From positions 2,170,001 to 2,234,000 of the forward strand of contig OY282447.1 in the NCBI GenBank assembly GCA_958296165.1: DNA of 64,000 nt. The letters are read 5' to 3'. A program made the position numbers and the translations under genes. Below, piece after piece: positions 63,350 through 64,000 of this stretch. Below the pieces are notes generated by a model. It saw nothing but the letters and a program-made list of their open reading frames with translations, searched no databases and had not been told where the DNA came from. The stretch comes from an uncultured Pseudomonadales bacterium. GTDB taxonomy: Bacteria; Pseudomonadota; Gammaproteobacteria; Pseudomonadales; Azotimanducaceae. Position 1 is the first letter of the stretch, and every line of letters begins with the position of its first letter.

Positions 63350-64000
63350 GTGGCGCACAATGGCACGGTATTCGCACAGCTGCTCAAGCTGGTGCCGAGA
63401 CATGAGTTCGAGGGGCTGGCGAGGGAGCACGGATCGGGCCGCAAGGCGCGCAAGCTGACGCGGTGGAGCCAGTTCGTGGCGATGGGGATGGCGCAGCTGG
63501 CGGGGCGGAGCAGCCTGCGGGACATCGTGTCGAACCTGTCGGCGCAGTCGCGCAAGCCGTGCCGCCTGGGCGCTGGCGAGGTGTCGAGGTCGTCGCCGTC
63601 GCGGGTGAACGCGGACAAGCCGTGGGAACCGTGCGAGGCGCTGTTCGGGCGGCTGCCGTCGCGCTGCCAGGCGTCGTCGCCGGGCCACGGGTTCAGGTTC
63701 AAGAACAAGCTGCACTCGCTGGACGCGACGGTGATCGACCTGTGCCTGTCGATGTTTCCGTGGGCGAAGTTCCGGCGCGCGAAGGGGGCGCTGAAGGTTC
63801 ACGCGGGGATGGATCACGAGGGCCGTCTGCCGACGTTCGCGGCCGTGACGGAGGGCCGGACGTCGGACATCGAAGTGGCGCGGACGCTGCGCCTGCCGAA
63901 GGGGAGCATCGTCGCGGCGGATCGGGCGCATCTGGACTTCGAGTGGATCAACTCGTTGATTCTGAAGGGGTCTTCCTGGTGACGCGGCTCAAGAAGGGGA
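63350..64000 (+). pseudogene. IS4-family (DUF4372 type) transposase, frameshifted and cut by window end
   Basis: GTG 63350 starts FAQLLKLVPRHEFEGLAREH, followed by LTRWSQFVAMGMAQLAGRSS, the DUF4372-type N-terminus. LHSLDATVIDLCLSMFPWAK, KGALKVHAGMDHEGRLP and VAADRAHLDFEWI follow, carrying the DDE aspartates. After ILKG the frame fails at four G (near 63969-63972): one more G would give the expected VFLVTRLKKG, which continues to the window edge in the other frame. It is either a true indel or a sequencing error. The 3' end and right terminus lie outside the window. Confidence 0.8.

Noticed and set aside
1-64000. CRISPR array or cas genes
   Set aside because: No series of equally spaced short direct repeats with unique spacers was seen, and no protein has Cas motifs. 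The regular repeats present are coding LRR modules.

Overview
The window comes from a GC-rich Gram-negative bacterium, most likely an uncultured member of the Gammaproteobacteria. It encodes a TonB-dependent receptor, lipoproteins with lipoboxes, an O-antigen-ligase-type protein and a single-chain PurL whose catalytic residues fall at C1135, H1260 and E1262, the numbering of the enterobacterial enzyme. The mix of solute-binding proteins, CoA-transferases, phytanoyl-CoA-dioxygenase and diiron-oxygenase genes suggests a heterotroph using many organic substrates. Marine or host-associated life is only a guess.

Layout. Positions 1-9075 (minus) hold secreted proteins: a partial zinc metalloprotease, a giant haem/beta-propeller/carbohydrate-binding protein and a solute-binding-like protein. 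Positions 9197-14816 (plus) hold a TonB receptor, an AAA/PD-(D/E)XK protein and an alcohol dehydrogenase, followed by tRNA-Gly. Positions 15612-21147 (minus) form an operon of a polyamine/amino-acid-type ABC transporter and a bifunctional arginine dihydrolase/ornithine cyclodeaminase, predicted to import arginine-like compounds and convert arginine to proline. Positions 21223-28201 hold a double CoA-transferase, an orphan peptide-type binding protein, a phytanoyl-CoA-dioxygenase/HEAT fusion, a small monooxygenase and an Lrp regulator. An AAA ATPase with a truncated DUF4276 partner (28396-29639) sits between two diverged copies of the lrp 5' region. 4-hydroxyphenylpyruvate dioxygenase and a VOC protein follow.

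Positions 32101-35525 form a compact plus-strand cluster: a ferritin-like diiron protein, a paralogue that has lost both ExxH glutamates, two small SCP2-like proteins and an FmdB-type zinc ribbon. It looks like an undescribed two-subunit diiron oxygenase. purL (35616-39503) is core genome.

Positions 40450-62605 look like an accessory island bounded by two inverted arylsulfotransferase-like lipoprotein paralogues. Its left part (42042-45414) is decayed: an HNH-type remnant, a conjugative coupling-protein tail, a frameshifted SGNH hydrolase, an IS110 fragment and a frameshifted YdcF-like gene. Its centre is the most striking part of the window. A 2003-residue O-antigen-ligase-like membrane protein carries about 1550 residues of plant-type leucine-rich repeats inserted in its periplasmic loop (45731-51742). 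Divergent from it lies a RiPP-like cassette: a nucleotidyltransferase/lasso-B2 fusion, an ABC exporter, a PqqD-like protein and a 2OG-Fe(II) oxygenase. Two glycosyltransferase genes converge on this cassette. The right end carries an IS1595-type element, an IS5 scrap, an acyl-CoA synthetase remnant and an IS4-type transposase gene that runs off the window.
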